Positions 1-10,029 of a DNA stretch of 64,000 nt are shown here, in pieces. Position numbers and translations under genes: made by a program. Source of the DNA: Pedobacter cryophilus. GTDB lineage: Bacteria; Bacteroidota; Bacteroidia; Sphingobacteriales; Sphingobacteriaceae. Below the pieces are notes generated by a model. That model saw only the letters and a list, made by a program, of their open reading frames with translations, ran no database searches and was not told the DNA's origin. The stretch spans positions 62,001 to 126,000 of the forward strand of contig NZ_SWBP01000005.1 in the NCBI RefSeq assembly GCF_005116455.1, written 5' to 3'. Within the stretch, counting starts at the first letter, position 1. Every line of letters begins with the position of its first letter.

Positions 1-1905
1 GTATACAATGCATTTAGGACCGATAGAATTTCAGACTATCAATCTAATATAGGTTGGATTCCAAATCAAGCTTATAAAAGAAGAACCGCTTATTATGATG
101 GTTTCTACAAAGAAATGGTTAATGGGGTAGAAACAGTTGTTTTTTCTTCAAACAGAAACAACTCTGCGGTAGGCGGAACTCCTTATTATGTTGATGGAGA
201 TAACAACAATAAATACGTTCCTTACTTTCATCAGAATTTTGTAACCGCCGCAGGTTTAAGCGCAATAGATTACAATTATTTTTTTCCTAACGAACCTTAC
301 ACAGGGTTTAATTTTATTGGAGGAAATGTTAAAACAGCCGATATTATTGCCGAAAACGGAATTATACATGAGGTCACAAAAGTAACTCTTCCTTTACCAA
401 ATTTAGACCAATACTTAGCAGGAAAGCCTCAATACAGTTTATTCAAAAGTATTTTAGATAAATATTTGGTTACCTACCAAGTGAATGAATTAGCTACCAG
501 AAGATATCAAATTTTAACTGGTAAAACAGATAAGGTTTACATTAAAGTTTATAACGCTGGCTTAGCTTTTTCTCCTAATAATGAGAATTTTGTAAAAACA
601 ACTGATAATGATGGTCAATCTGATGGTTACAGCATGTTTGTTCCTACAAACACGGTACTTCAGAATTTCATCAATACTAAAATTTTAGAGCATTATACTT
701 CTTTAGACGCTTTGCCACAATATATTTTAGTGGATTTAATAAATTCACATTTATGGGCAAACACAGTATGGCCTACAAAATTTGCATCGGCCCTTAATTT
801 ATTAGAAGAAGAAGTTAGGTTTAACAGAACTAATGATATTGTTGACGGTCAAATATTAAGTAATGGTTTGTTTTATGGTACTAATAAAGTACAAGAATCA
901 AATACTTTCTTTTCTGTGTACAGCAGACCCTATTTGAATCCCAATTATACTTTAATGACAAGGGCTTTAAATGAAGAGTACAAACGTATCATCAATAATA
1001 TTGATATAAAATTTACGCTTTTCATGATGTCTGATCAATTGTTAAGAGCTAAAGGTTTTGACTACGATCCTATTAGAGTAGAATGGGTTTACACTTCTCC
1101 TGCTACCGGGGTAAGAGTAGCGGGTGCTTTAGCAAGAGCAAGAATTCAAAGAATTCTTTACACACATATAGTTGCTACGCCAAATAATGAGTTAAACAAC
1201 ATTGCGACCACAACAGGTTTTATAAGAACTGGCGATAGAGATATCCCTGGTGAATATATTAAATGGAATAATAATAAAGTGGTTGCAGCTGGTAATGAAG
1301 ATGTAGGAACAGTAGTAAACATTACAGGTTTTGATAATACCAGTAACGGAAGAGTTTATTATACTGATAACCTGTTAGAATATAGTGAAAGAGGCATTGG
1401 TTTAAAGCTGGCAGCTTTAGCGAATACAATCCCACCAGGGCAAACTATTTCTCCATTTAAAAGATTTTTTGATTACCTGAATAACTCACCATTGTATACA
1501 AGAGCAACTGGAGTGATAAACGGTGTGTTATTGGGAACTTCTCATACCTTATTAGTTCCAGATAATAATGCAATTGCAGCAGCTATCACTGCTGGTTTGT
1601 TGCCTGCAAGTACAACACCTACAACAGGTATAGATGTTGAGAAAGTTTCTGCATTTATCAGGTATCATATTTTGGTAAGAAGAACTGTAGCTGCAGATGG
1701 AAACCAAGATATTACCTCTTCTGAAACGCTTCATAAAAACATTAATGATGAAGTGGTAACGGTTAGGATAAATAACCAAATAAACAATTTGTCTTTTTCA
1801 GGACAAAATAACAACAGAACTGCTACCGTAATTAATGCTTCAAGCAATAACCTGGCAGATAGAACTTTAATTCATTTAGTTAATAATTATCTTGATTACA
1901 GATAG
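1..1905 (+). CDS. Multi-FAS1 (fasciclin-domain) surface protein, 5' end outside window
   Basis: The frame is open through the left edge, so the N-terminus and signal peptide are missing; 634 codons are visible. It matches the C-terminal part of the complete protein at 44212-46515: both share the YxDGDNNNKYxPYF segment, an AENGxIH segment followed by LPLPNLDQY, LSNGxFYG, and a final IH segment ending in YLxY. These are FAS1 hallmarks: an H1-like strand (YSMFVPTN, HTLLVPDN) followed by an H2-like strand (ENGIIHEVTKV, RTLIHLVNNY). I count about three complete FAS1 units plus the end of another. FAS1 domains are adhesion or ligand-binding folds, and no catalytic motif is seen. The stop lies two bases before the next ATG, so it is co-transcribed with the SusC. 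It is first in the visible cassette, as its counterpart is in cassette 2. Surface location is inferred from that lipoprotein counterpart. Confidence 0.8.
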   Translation, partial: VYNAFRTDRISDYQSNIGWIPNQAYKRRTAYYDGFYKEMVNGVETVVFSSNRNNSAVGGTPYYVDGDNNNKYVPYFHQNFVTAAGLSAIDYNYFFPNEPYTGFNFIGGNVKTADIIAENGIIHEVTKVTLPLPNLDQYLAGKPQYSLFKSILDKYLVTYQVNELATRRYQILTGKTDKVYIKVYNAGLAFSPNNENFVKTTDNDGQSDGYSMFVPTNTVLQNFINTKILEHYTSLDALPQYILVDLINSHLWANTVWPTKFASALNLLEEEVRFNRTNDIVDGQILSNGLFYGTNKVQESNTFFSVYSRPYLNPNYTLMTRALNEEYKRIINNIDIKFTLFMMSDQLLRAKGFDYDPIRVEWVYTSPATGVRVAGALARARIQRILYTHIVATPNNELNNIATTTGFIRTGDRDIPGEYIKWNNNKVVAAGNEDVGTVVNITGFDNTSNGRVYYTDNLLEYSERGIGLKLAALANTIPPGQTISPFKRFFDYLNNSPLYTRATGVINGVLLGTSHTLLVPDNNAIAAAITAGLLPASTTPTTGIDVEKVSAFIRYHILVRRTVAADGNQDITSSETLHKNINDEVVTVRINNQINNLSFSGQNNNRTATVINASSNNLADRTLIHLVNNYLDYR

Positions 1906-1907
1906 AT

Positions 1908-4900
1908 ATGAGAAATAGATATTTTTTAAGCTTTATGGTTGTTTTGATGGGTGTTTTTGCACTTCCATCATCAATTTTAGCACAGCAACCCGCAGCAACT
2001 TCAACAACTTTATTGGTGAGAGGTAAAGTGATAGATAAGGTAGATAAATTAGCCATTATTGGAGCCTCTGTTGTAGAATTAGACAAGGATAAGCGTACCG
2101 TTACCGGCGTAGTAACAGATTTAGATGGTAACTTCGCCATAAAAATTAAAGATGCAAGTCATACCATTTCTATTTCCTATTTAGGATATAAATCTCAGGT
2201 AGTAGCAATTAATGGTAGAACTACTATTAACATCTCCTTAGAATCTAACTATAATGAATTAGCAGGGGTTACCGTAACCGCCACAAAAACTGGAACTAGC
2301 GGATTAATGGCCATAGCCGATAGAGATTTAACTACTGCTAACGTTACTATTAGTGCCAGAGAATTACAAGAAATGCAATCTACTTCTATTGACGAAGCCT
2401 TACAAGGTAGAATTGCAGGGGTTGATATTGCTTCTAACTCTGGAGATCCAGGTTCTGGAATGTCTATCAGAATTAGAGGTACTTCTTCTATTAGTGGAAG
2501 TGCAGAGCCTTTAATTGTAGTTGATGGTTTACCTTATGAAACTACTGTTCCCGCTGATTTTAATTTTGGAACTGCAGATCAGGATGGATATGCGCAATTG
2601 TTAAACATTGCCCCAGCAGATATTGAAACCATTACTATTTTAAAAGATGCAGCAGCCACTGCAGTATGGGGAGCCAGAGCATCTAACGGAGTATTATTAA
2701 TTACTACAAAACGTGGTACGGTGGGTACGCCAACTATTAATTATGCTTTTAGAGGGTCGTTATCTACTGTTCCAAAAGGGATTCCGCTATTAACCGGAGA
2801 TCAATATTCTCAGTTAATTCCAGAGTTATTTATGAACAGAACTGGAACACCTTTAAATACATTGGTAAATAAAGAATTTCAGTATGACCCAAGTGATGTT
2901 TACTGGTTTAAAAATTACAGTAATAATACGGATTGGATAGATGCCATTACTCAAACAGGTTTATCAGGTGACCATACCATTTCTTTACAAGGTGGTGGTG
3001 AGAAAGCTAAATATTACACTTCTGTTGGTTATTTAGACCAAAAAGGAGTAACCAAAGGAACAGGTTTAAACAGAATTAGTGCAAGGTTAAACTTAGATTA
3101 TACCGTTTCTAGTAGAATAAGATTTAGAACAGATTTTTCTTACACCCATTCTGTAACAGATCGTAACTATGTGAATTCTTTTAATGCAAATGATGGGGAC
3201 AGATTAAGAAGTGTGGCCAATAATAAATTACCAAACATGAGTATTTATGAATACGATGAGTATGGTAATTTAACGCCTAACTATTTTTCTCCAGCACAAA
3301 ACATTCAAGGTGCTTATTCTAGAACTTACAATCCGGCTGCAATGGCTGAGTATGCATCTAACCAACAAACAGGAGAAAGAATTACCCCAATTTTCAACTT
3401 AAAATACGATATCATTCCAAGTATATTATACTCAGATTTTTCTGTGATGTTTGATATCAATAATAGTAAAGTAAATAACTTTTTACCTCAAAATGCTACC
3501 GGCAGACCCTATACAGAAACGGTAGTTAATAGAGCGGGAGATTCTGATTTAGATCAATTTAGAGTACAATCTAAGGCTAACTTTATTTTTAGTCCAAAAA
3601 TTGGAGATAACCATGAATGGCAAAGTATTCTATCTCTTCAATCTGATGATTACAGAGGCGTAAGTCAAGAGTCGTTAACTTCTAATACCGCTTCTTCTTT
3701 ATTAACCGATCCTTCAAATCCATCAAGAACTCAAAATACAGATTTAAGATTGTTAACAGGTATTGGCGAATCAAGAAGCGTGGGTGCTTTAATTAGTACT
3801 CAATATAAATATGCCGATAAATACATTATCAACGTAGGTTTAAGGGCTGATGGAAGTTCAAAATTTGGACCTAACAACAGATACGGTTATTTCCCTTCTA
3901 TCTCTACTCGTTGGAGAGTTTCTTCTGAAAAATTTATGAAGAAATTAAAATTTATTGATGATTTAAGTGTAAGAGCCAGTTACGGGGAATCAGGTAGAGC
4001 GCCAAGAACAGATTATTTGTTTTATAACTTTTACGGAAATTTCCAATCTAACTATTTAGGTTTATCGGGTGTATATCCTTCAAATATTGAGTTAAGAAAC
4101 TTAAAATGGGAAACTGTAGCAGGTACTAACTTAGGGTTTAACTTAGAAATGCTAAATAGAAAGTTGAGAATAGATGTTGATTTATATAAAAATAGATCTA
4201 CAGATTTATTGTTCGAAAATCTTCAAATCTCAGGAGTTTCTGGTTTCAATGATTTGGATTTAAACTTTGGAAAATTAGATAACCAAGGATGGGAAGTAGG
4301 CATTAATGCTACGCCATACAAATCTAAAAACTTAACCATTGATTTTGGTTTTAACATAGCCAGTAACGTAAACGTCATTAGAGAAATATCCGAATTTTTC
4401 CCTTCTGAGGATGGTTTTTCTGATAGAAATGGTAGCTACAAACGTTTTTTACAAATTAATAATCCTTATGGTTCATTCTATGGCTATAAGTTTAAAGGTG
4501 TTTACACAGATCAAAACGCAACCATTGCTAAAGATGCAAATGGAAATCAAATTGTTAGCCCAAGCGGTCAGCCAATTTACATGCGATTTAATTATCCTCA
4601 AACAGATTATGTTTTTCAACAAGGAGATGCCATGTATGAAGACATCAATTTTGATGGAAATATAGATTCAAGAGATGTTGTTTATTTAGGAAACAGTAAT
4701 CCAAAATTCACAGGTGGTTTTGGTCCATCATTTAACTACAAAAACCGTATCAGATTATCTACTTTCTTTAGTTATAGAATTGGTTACGAAGTGATTAATC
4801 AAACAGATATGTTCACTACCAATTTATCAGGTTTTGACAACCAAAGTACTGCCGTTTTAAGCAGATGGAGAAACCCTGGTGATGTTACTAATATCCCAAG

Positions 4901-5198
4901 ATCATTATTTGCTTCGGGTTATAATTGGTTAGGTTCTGATCGTTATGTAGAAGACGCTTCTTTTGTAAGATTTAGAACAGCAACCATCAGCTACAGCCTT
5001 GGACCAGATATGTTAAAGAAAATAAAGGTAGCAGATGTAAGGTTGTTTATTACTGGCGAAAACATGTTTACGCTAACTAATTACAGAGGGCAAGATCCAG
5101 AGATTAACATGCAAAGAGGCGTATTTGGAGTAGCTTTAGATAACTCTAGAACTCCACCTACTAAGCGTTTTACTTTCGGTTTATCAACAAGATTTTAA
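1908..5198 (+). CDS. SusC/RagA-type TonB-dependent outer-membrane transporter (type A, cassette 1)
   Basis: This 1096-residue protein has a signal peptide ending near SSILAQQ, a carboxypeptidase-regulatory-like beta-sandwich (about residues 34-115, with VTDLDGNFAI), a plug domain (about 150-270, with IRIRGTSSISG, PLIVVDGLPYE, ILKDAAATAVWG and SNGVLLITTKRG) and a long beta-barrel ending in TFGLSTRF. Family knowledge: SusC proteins import oligosaccharides across the outer membrane using TonB/ExbBD energy, capped by a SusD lipoprotein. The SusD starts 19 bases downstream. Its closest relative in the window is the SusC at 46543-49827; both carry VVELDKDKRT in the N-terminal domain. The segment before the plug reads AGVTVTATK rather than the common VVVxGYG, so any TonB box is atypical. 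The transported glycan cannot be read from sequence; pectic oligosaccharide is an inference from the neighbours. Confidence 0.93.
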   Translation: MRNRYFLSFMVVLMGVFALPSSILAQQPAATSTTLLVRGKVIDKVDKLAIIGASVVELDKDKRTVTGVVTDLDGNFAIKIKDASHTISISYLGYKSQVVAINGRTTINISLESNYNELAGVTVTATKTGTSGLMAIADRDLTTANVTISARELQEMQSTSIDEALQGRIAGVDIASNSGDPGSGMSIRIRGTSSISGSAEPLIVVDGLPYETTVPADFNFGTADQDGYAQLLNIAPADIETITILKDAAATAVWGARASNGVLLITTKRGTVGTPTINYAFRGSLSTVPKGIPLLTGDQYSQLIPELFMNRTGTPLNTLVNKEFQYDPSDVYWFKNYSNNTDWIDAITQTGLSGDHTISLQGGGEKAKYYTSVGYLDQKGVTKGTGLNRISARLNLDYTVSSRIRFRTDFSYTHSVTDRNYVNSFNANDGDRLRSVANNKLPNMSIYEYDEYGNLTPNYFSPAQNIQGAYSRTYNPAAMAEYASNQQTGERITPIFNLKYDIIPSILYSDFSVMFDINNSKVNNFLPQNATGRPYTETVVNRAGDSDLDQFRVQSKANFIFSPKIGDNHEWQSILSLQSDDYRGVSQESLTSNTASSLLTDPSNPSRTQNTDLRLLTGIGESRSVGALISTQYKYADKYIINVGLRADGSSKFGPNNRYGYFPSISTRWRVSSEKFMKKLKFIDDLSVRASYGESGRAPRTDYLFYNFYGNFQSNYLGLSGVYPSNIELRNLKWETVAGTNLGFNLEMLNRKLRIDVDLYKNRSTDLLFENLQISGVSGFNDLDLNFGKLDNQGWEVGINATPYKSKNLTIDFGFNIASNVNVIREISEFFPSEDGFSDRNGSYKRFLQINNPYGSFYGYKFKGVYTDQNATIAKDANGNQIVSPSGQPIYMRFNYPQTDYVFQQGDAMYEDINFDGNIDSRDVVYLGNSNPKFTGGFGPSFNYKNRIRLSTFFSYRIGYEVINQTDMFTTNLSGFDNQSTAVLSRWRNPGDVTNIPRSLFASGYNWLGSDRYVEDASFVRFRTATISYSLGPDMLKKIKVADVRLFITGENMFTLTNYRGQDPEINMQRGVFGVALDNSRTPPTKRFTFGLSTRF

Positions 5199-5216
5199 TC
5201 ATAGAGAATAATCATT

Positions 5217-6746
5217 ATGAAATTTAAAAAAATATATTTTACGCTCTTACTTATAGTTTCTTTAAGTGGGTTTTCTTCTTGCAACAAATGGCTTGAATTA
5301 AAGCCTCAAGATGGTATTGTGGGTGCCGAGTTTTGGTTAACAAAAGAGCAGGTACAATCAGCAGTAATTGGTTGCTATTCTTCTTTATTGGTTTCACCAC
5401 AAGGAAATAGAGATATTCCTATGGCCGATCTTTTATTTATGTATGGCGAATTAAGGGGTGATATGGTAGTCCCTGGTGCTTTTGCTAGTATAGATGAAAT
5501 AGATTTAATGAATGTTAATATACTAGAAACAAGTGGTTTAACCAATTGGAACGCTTTTTATCGCATCATTAACTACTGTAATAATGTAATAGATTTTGCA
5601 CCAGCTGTTTTACAAAAAGATCCAACTTTTACCCAGGCAGAATTAGATAGTTATGTAGCAGAAGCTTTAACTATTAGATCTTATATGTATTTTGTTTTAG
5701 CCAAAACATGGGGTAATGTGCCACTAAAACTTCAAGCCACTAAAAGTGATGATGATAATTTTCAGATTCCAACTTCTACACAGTTACAAGTATTTCAACA
5801 AATAGAAAAAGATTTACTGGAAGCAGAGGGAAAAGCAAAATTAACTTACAATAACATCGCTTCAGATAAAGGCAGAATTACTAAATATACTGTGAATGCC
5901 ATGCAAGCCGATTTGTATTTATGGCTTAATGATTTTCAAAAAGCCAACGAAGCTTGTGATAAAGTAATTAATTCTGGTAAGTTTTCATTAGTTCCCGGTA
6001 ACAATGCTTGGTTTACTACCTTGTATGCAAATGGAAATTCATCTGAAGGTATTTTTGAATTACAATTTGATTTACAACAGTTAAATCCTTTTTACACCAT
6101 GCACTTACAAAGACCTAGGTTTATTGGCGCTCCAAGAGTAATGGAAGAAGTTTTTAGAATTAATTTTCTTGACGAAACCAAGTTTGATATCAGAGGAAAT
6201 GGCGCTTCTATATTATCTAGTGATAATTCTATTTACAAATACATAGGTTTAAATTCTCAGGATAGAAAAACTTTAGAACAGTCTTTCACCCATTGGTTTG
6301 TTTACAGATATGCAGATGTTCTTTTAATGAAAGCTGAAGCTTTAAACGAATTAGGAGATGGTGAAGGTGCAATAGAAATTATTAACGGGAAAGATGATAG
6401 TGATATAAAAGCGATTAGAATTAGAGCCAGAGCTTTAGAAGAAACTAAAGAATCTTTTGCAAATCCTAATACTCAAAAGAATGCGGTGACAGATTATATT
6501 TTGAAAGAAAGAGCTAGAGAGTTTGCTTTTGAAGGTAAAAGATGGTTTGATGTGTTGAGAAATGCCAGAAGAAATGATTATGCCCGTAGAGATTTAATTA
6601 TAGACATGGTTACTGCAAGTGCACCGGTAGATAAGCAACAATCAATCATTTCTAAATACAGAGATAATAATAGTCATTATTTGCCTATCAACTTTACAGA
6701 GTTGAGAACAAATAAATCCTTAGTTCAAAATCCATTTTACAAATAA
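5217..6746 (+). CDS. SusD/RagB-family glycan-binding lipoprotein (type A, cassette 1)
   Basis: This 509-residue lipoprotein has the lipobox GFSSC followed by NKWLELKPQDG, the usual SusD N-terminus. It has the SusD-like tetratricopeptide helices (YVAEALTIRSYMYFVLAKTWGNVPL) and the C-terminal signature KERAREFAFEGKRWFDVLRNARR. Family knowledge: SusD sits as a lid on its SusC partner and captures the oligosaccharide. It is encoded 18 bases after the type-A SusC and 12 bases before a FAS1 lipoprotein, so it sits inside one operon. The equivalent in cassette 2 is at 49840-51408, and both end in a LVQNPFY motif. Confidence 0.93.
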   Translation: MKFKKIYFTLLLIVSLSGFSSCNKWLELKPQDGIVGAEFWLTKEQVQSAVIGCYSSLLVSPQGNRDIPMADLLFMYGELRGDMVVPGAFASIDEIDLMNVNILETSGLTNWNAFYRIINYCNNVIDFAPAVLQKDPTFTQAELDSYVAEALTIRSYMYFVLAKTWGNVPLKLQATKSDDDNFQIPTSTQLQVFQQIEKDLLEAEGKAKLTYNNIASDKGRITKYTVNAMQADLYLWLNDFQKANEACDKVINSGKFSLVPGNNAWFTTLYANGNSSEGIFELQFDLQQLNPFYTMHLQRPRFIGAPRVMEEVFRINFLDETKFDIRGNGASILSSDNSIYKYIGLNSQDRKTLEQSFTHWFVYRYADVLLMKAEALNELGDGEGAIEIINGKDDSDIKAIRIRARALEETKESFANPNTQKNAVTDYILKERAREFAFEGKRWFDVLRNARRNDYARRDLIIDMVTASAPVDKQQSIISKYRDNNSHYLPINFTELRTNKSLVQNPFYK

Positions 6747-6758
6747 ACTCCAGGAAAT

Positions 6759-8489
6759 ATGAAAAAGTTATTCAAACTAAAAAAGTTACAAGTGATGACA
6801 GCTTTACTGTTCTTACTAGTAATAGGGTTTGTTGCTTGTAAGAAAGAAAATTTTAAACAAACAACAGATGACAGCGTAAATATTACAGGATATTTCGAAA
6901 AAGACATAGCCAACTATTCGGTGTTTTTAAATATTTTAAAATTAACCGATAATGCTTCTTTTTTAGGCGCTTATGGTACATATACCGTATTTGCACCAAC
7001 AGATGAGGCATTTAAAGCATATCTAACGGCTCAAGGAAAAACCAGTATAGATCAAGTTGATATTAACGTATTAAAAGATTTGGTAAAACTTCATTTAATT
7101 GAAGATACGGTATCAACCACTTCATTTACTGATGGTAAAATTAGTAAACCTACTGTTTCAGGTCAGTATTTAACCACGCTAGCCAAAAATGAAGGTGGAG
7201 TGACAAGAATTGTCATCAATAAATTGGCTAAAATTTTACAAGGCAATATTAGAGTGGGTAATGGAATTATACATTCTATAGATCATGTTTTAGTTAAATC
7301 AGAAAGAACGTTAGCTCAAGAAATTAGTGCAACTCCAAGTCTTTCTATATTTAATAAATTATTAATAGCCACAGGTTGGGATGTAAAATTAAACACCCCA
7401 TTAAGTTTTGTAAATGGCGAAGGCAGTTATGTATCTGTATTAACTACCACCAACGCAGCTTATAAAGCTAATGACCCAACGCTTACAGATGATCAAATAG
7501 TTGCCAAACTAATTGCAAAATACTCTAATACTGGCAATCCAATGAATGCTGCTGATAGTTTAAATGTATATGTTGCTTACAGGGTTTTGCCAGGTTTAAA
7601 ATACATGGCTGATATTGTAACTGCAAGCTCTCATGGCACCAAAGCTCCTTTAGAAATTATTAGTGTAAAATTATCTAAAGATAGTATTCTGTTTAATGAG
7701 GATGTTTTTGCAGGTGTTTTAGAAAAGGGAGTAAGTGCAGATCGTGATATAAGTGATGTTTCTACAACAAACGGAGTATTGCATTTTGTTAGAGGAGATT
7801 TCGCTGTTAAGAAAAGGGTGCCAACAGCTGTATATTGGGACGTTGCAGACCAACCAGAGATTCGTCAACTACCAGGTATATTTAGAGTAGGGGGTAAATT
7901 TCAATCTTTTACAAGAGGTACGCTAAGAGATATCAGATGGGATGGCGGCAATAACCCTGTTGTTACCTACGCAGTAAGTACTACAGGAAATTTTGCTGGG
8001 GCATATTATTCAGATTATTTACAAATCAGTTTAAGAACCGCAGTAGCACAGTTTGTAGAGTTTAGAACACCAGTGGTAATTAGAGGAAGGTATAAAGTAT
8101 GGATTTCATTTAGATCGATACGCGGTAGTAGTAATTCACAAAATACCTGTAGCGCTGCTTTAGATGGTGTTCCATTTTCCAGAACGGTTAGTTTTGGAGA
8201 ATACAAAATTAGAGCGCAAGGGGATGTTGGTTCTGTAGCGTCAGATCCTACTCCAACAGAGTTAGAAGCACAAGGGTATAAAAATCCAATAACTTTTAAT
8301 AGTTCTAACTGGAATTGTAGGCTTTTAGGTACTATGGATATTTTAACCACAGATAGACATATTTTTAGATTAGATGCATTAACCAATTCCAACGCATCTT
8401 CAGCCACTATTGATATGATACATTTTATTCCTATTGATCAAAATCAAATAAGTCCAAAGTTTGGACCCAACGGAGAAATTGTATATTAA
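6759..8489 (+). CDS. FAS1-domain lipoprotein with C-terminal beta-sandwich-like module (cassette 1, first after SusD-A)
   Basis: This 576-residue protein has a lipobox (GFVAC, then KKENF). The first FAS1 unit spans about residues 45-185 (YTVFAPTDEAFKAYL to VGNGIIHSIDHVLV). A second, more diverged unit follows to about 350 (ending TTNGVLHFVRGDFAV). The last 220 residues have no FAS1 motif; they contain VVIRGRYKVWISFRS and end with TIDMIHFIPIDQNQ, which resembles the end of galactose-binding-like or carbohydrate-binding modules. It lies where a PUL normally encodes SusE/SusF-type surface glycan-binding proteins, so a glycan-binding or scaffolding role is inferred. Its counterpart is at 51436-53169, which also has FLxAYGxYTxFAP and ends in a PKFxPxG motif. 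The ligand is unknown. Confidence 0.82.
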   Translation: MKKLFKLKKLQVMTALLFLLVIGFVACKKENFKQTTDDSVNITGYFEKDIANYSVFLNILKLTDNASFLGAYGTYTVFAPTDEAFKAYLTAQGKTSIDQVDINVLKDLVKLHLIEDTVSTTSFTDGKISKPTVSGQYLTTLAKNEGGVTRIVINKLAKILQGNIRVGNGIIHSIDHVLVKSERTLAQEISATPSLSIFNKLLIATGWDVKLNTPLSFVNGEGSYVSVLTTTNAAYKANDPTLTDDQIVAKLIAKYSNTGNPMNAADSLNVYVAYRVLPGLKYMADIVTASSHGTKAPLEIISVKLSKDSILFNEDVFAGVLEKGVSADRDISDVSTTNGVLHFVRGDFAVKKRVPTAVYWDVADQPEIRQLPGIFRVGGKFQSFTRGTLRDIRWDGGNNPVVTYAVSTTGNFAGAYYSDYLQISLRTAVAQFVEFRTPVVIRGRYKVWISFRSIRGSSNSQNTCSAALDGVPFSRTVSFGEYKIRAQGDVGSVASDPTPTELEAQGYKNPITFNSSNWNCRLLGTMDILTTDRHIFRLDALTNSNASSATIDMIHFIPIDQNQISPKFGPNGEIVY

Positions 8490-8506
8490 TTAACTATAAA
8501 TATTCT

Positions 8507-8536
8507 ATCAGCTATTTCTAATTAGAAATAGCTGAT
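8507..8536 (+). terminator. Perfect 30-nt palindrome between the two FAS1 genes (candidate intra-operon attenuator or processing hairpin)
   Basis: Left arm 8507-8521 and right arm 8522-8536 are exact reverse complements (ATCAGCTATTTCTAA / TTAGAAATAGCTGAT), followed by TATTTC. As RNA this gives a stem of about 13 pairs with a minimal loop. It sits in the only sizeable gap (79 nt) inside cassette 1. A hairpin of different sequence lies at the same gene junction in cassette 2. The T-tract is weak, so partial termination or protection of the upstream mRNA 3' end is as likely as full termination. Confidence 0.6.
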
Positions 8537-8568
8537 TATTTCAAATTCTATAAATAATCCATTAAGGG

Positions 8569-10005
8569 ATGAAGATTTACAAACAATTACGCACCATACT
8601 ATCTGTAGCTTTTGTGTCAATAGCAATCTATGGTTGTACTGATAAATGGGATGAGCATGTAGCAATCACTGATGAAATAGTGAATGATAATTTATCTGAA
8701 CAGATATCAAAAAACACCAGCGTATCAGAGTTTAATAAGCTATTGGTAAAAACTGGTTATGATAAAGTGATAGCTTCTTCAAAAACTTACACTGTTTTTG
8801 CTCCAAATAATACGGCTATAGCAGCTTTAGATCCGGCGATAGTGAATGATACTGCCAGATTAAAATATTTTGTAGGTAATCATATCGCTATTTCTGCTTT
8901 TCGTACAGATATGGCTTCTGATTCTTTAACAGTAAAAATGTTAACAGGCAAAAATTTAATCTTCTTACAATCTGCAATTGATGAAGTAAATATTAGTACC
9001 CCTAATAAGTTTGCCGCAAACGGTATTTATCACATTATTGATGGCTTGTTGAGTCCTAAATTAAGTATATGGGAATATTTAAAAGCTAACAATACTACTT
9101 ATGAGCAAGCGGCTTTTATTACTGCTTTAGATACCATAAATATTTATCCAAATGGTCAAGAAAATACGGGTAACCCAACAGTAGATAATGAATTTACCAG
9201 AGAAACATTTAATATCAGAAACGAAGATGGTAAATACACCTTATTCTTAATGCAAAATGCTGCTTTTAATACCGAGGTAACTAAATTACTTCCTTACTTA
9301 ATCAGACCTTCTGCAGATACTACTAAACTTATTTCTACAGAATATACCTTAAGAGATATGGTTTTTGCTGGCGAATTAAAAGTAGCCAATTTGCCTGATA
9401 CCTTGGTTTCTAAATTTGGCGTAAAAGTGCCCATCAATCGTGGTAACATTGTACAAACTATAAAAAGTAGTAATGGTCTAATTCACATTGTGAGTAATAT
9501 GAATGTTGAGTTAATTCATCGTTTAGTCACTACAAAAATAGAAGGAGAAAATCCACGACAGTTTATACCTGGAAATAAAAGAGGTAATACCTACTATCGC
9601 CAAAAGTTAGATAATAATGGAATAGAGTTTAGAGATTTAATGGTTCAAAACCATGCAACTGCTCAATTCTTGGTGACTTATACTACACCTATTTTATATA
9701 GCACCAGGTACAAGGTTTTATGGAGAGCTATTAATGATATTCAGACCAATACGTTTCAGCAAAAATTATTAGTAGGAACATTATCTATCCCTCCAACAGG
9801 AGGTTTATATACGGGCTCAATTATGAGTTTTCCTTATACAAACGTAAATGTAGCAGATTATAAAGATGTAGAACTTACTGGTACATTTAATTTAACCACT
9901 GCTGGCGGTGTTCCTCTTGCCTTGGTAGGTGCAAATAATAATTTAACCACCGGAACCAACACCTTATCATTAGATTATATTAAACTAGTTCCTATCATTA
10001 AGTAA
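8569..10005 (+). CDS. FAS1-domain lipoprotein with C-terminal beta-sandwich-like module (cassette 1, second after SusD-A)
   Basis: This 478-residue protein has a lipobox (IAIYGC, then TDKWDEH). The first FAS1 unit covers about residues 40-162 (TYTVFAPNNTAIAALD to AANGIYHIIDGLLSP). A second covers about 165-320 (YTLFLMQNAAF to SSNGLIHIVSNMNV). The C-terminal 150 residues contain ARFLVTY-like and TRYKVLWRAIND strands and end with TLSLDYIKLVPI, a typical last strand of carbohydrate-binding beta-sandwiches. The counterpart in cassette 2 (53249-54724) shares TGYDKVxASSKxxTVxAP and the same LSLDYIKLVPI ending. It probably sits at the cell surface beside SusC/SusD and takes part in glycan binding; this is inference. 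It is followed immediately by the type-B SusC. Confidence 0.82.
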   Translation: MKIYKQLRTILSVAFVSIAIYGCTDKWDEHVAITDEIVNDNLSEQISKNTSVSEFNKLLVKTGYDKVIASSKTYTVFAPNNTAIAALDPAIVNDTARLKYFVGNHIAISAFRTDMASDSLTVKMLTGKNLIFLQSAIDEVNISTPNKFAANGIYHIIDGLLSPKLSIWEYLKANNTTYEQAAFITALDTINIYPNGQENTGNPTVDNEFTRETFNIRNEDGKYTLFLMQNAAFNTEVTKLLPYLIRPSADTTKLISTEYTLRDMVFAGELKVANLPDTLVSKFGVKVPINRGNIVQTIKSSNGLIHIVSNMNVELIHRLVTTKIEGENPRQFIPGNKRGNTYYRQKLDNNGIEFRDLMVQNHATAQFLVTYTTPILYSTRYKVLWRAINDIQTNTFQQKLLVGTLSIPPTGGLYTGSIMSFPYTNVNVADYKDVELTGTFNLTTAGGVPLALVGANNNLTTGTNTLSLDYIKLVPIIK

Positions 10006-10029
10006 TTGTTAAATTTTAGAACATTTAAA

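Noticed and set aside
1552..1779. Minus-strand open frames opposite the FAS1, SusC and enzyme genes
   Set aside because: They lie entirely inside well-supported plus-strand genes, have biased cysteine- or serine-rich composition, and show no family motif or start context.
10006..10029. TTG start for the type-B SusC of cassette 1
   Set aside because: The segment before ATG 10030 adds residues that do not belong to a signal peptide; the ATG gives a normal one.
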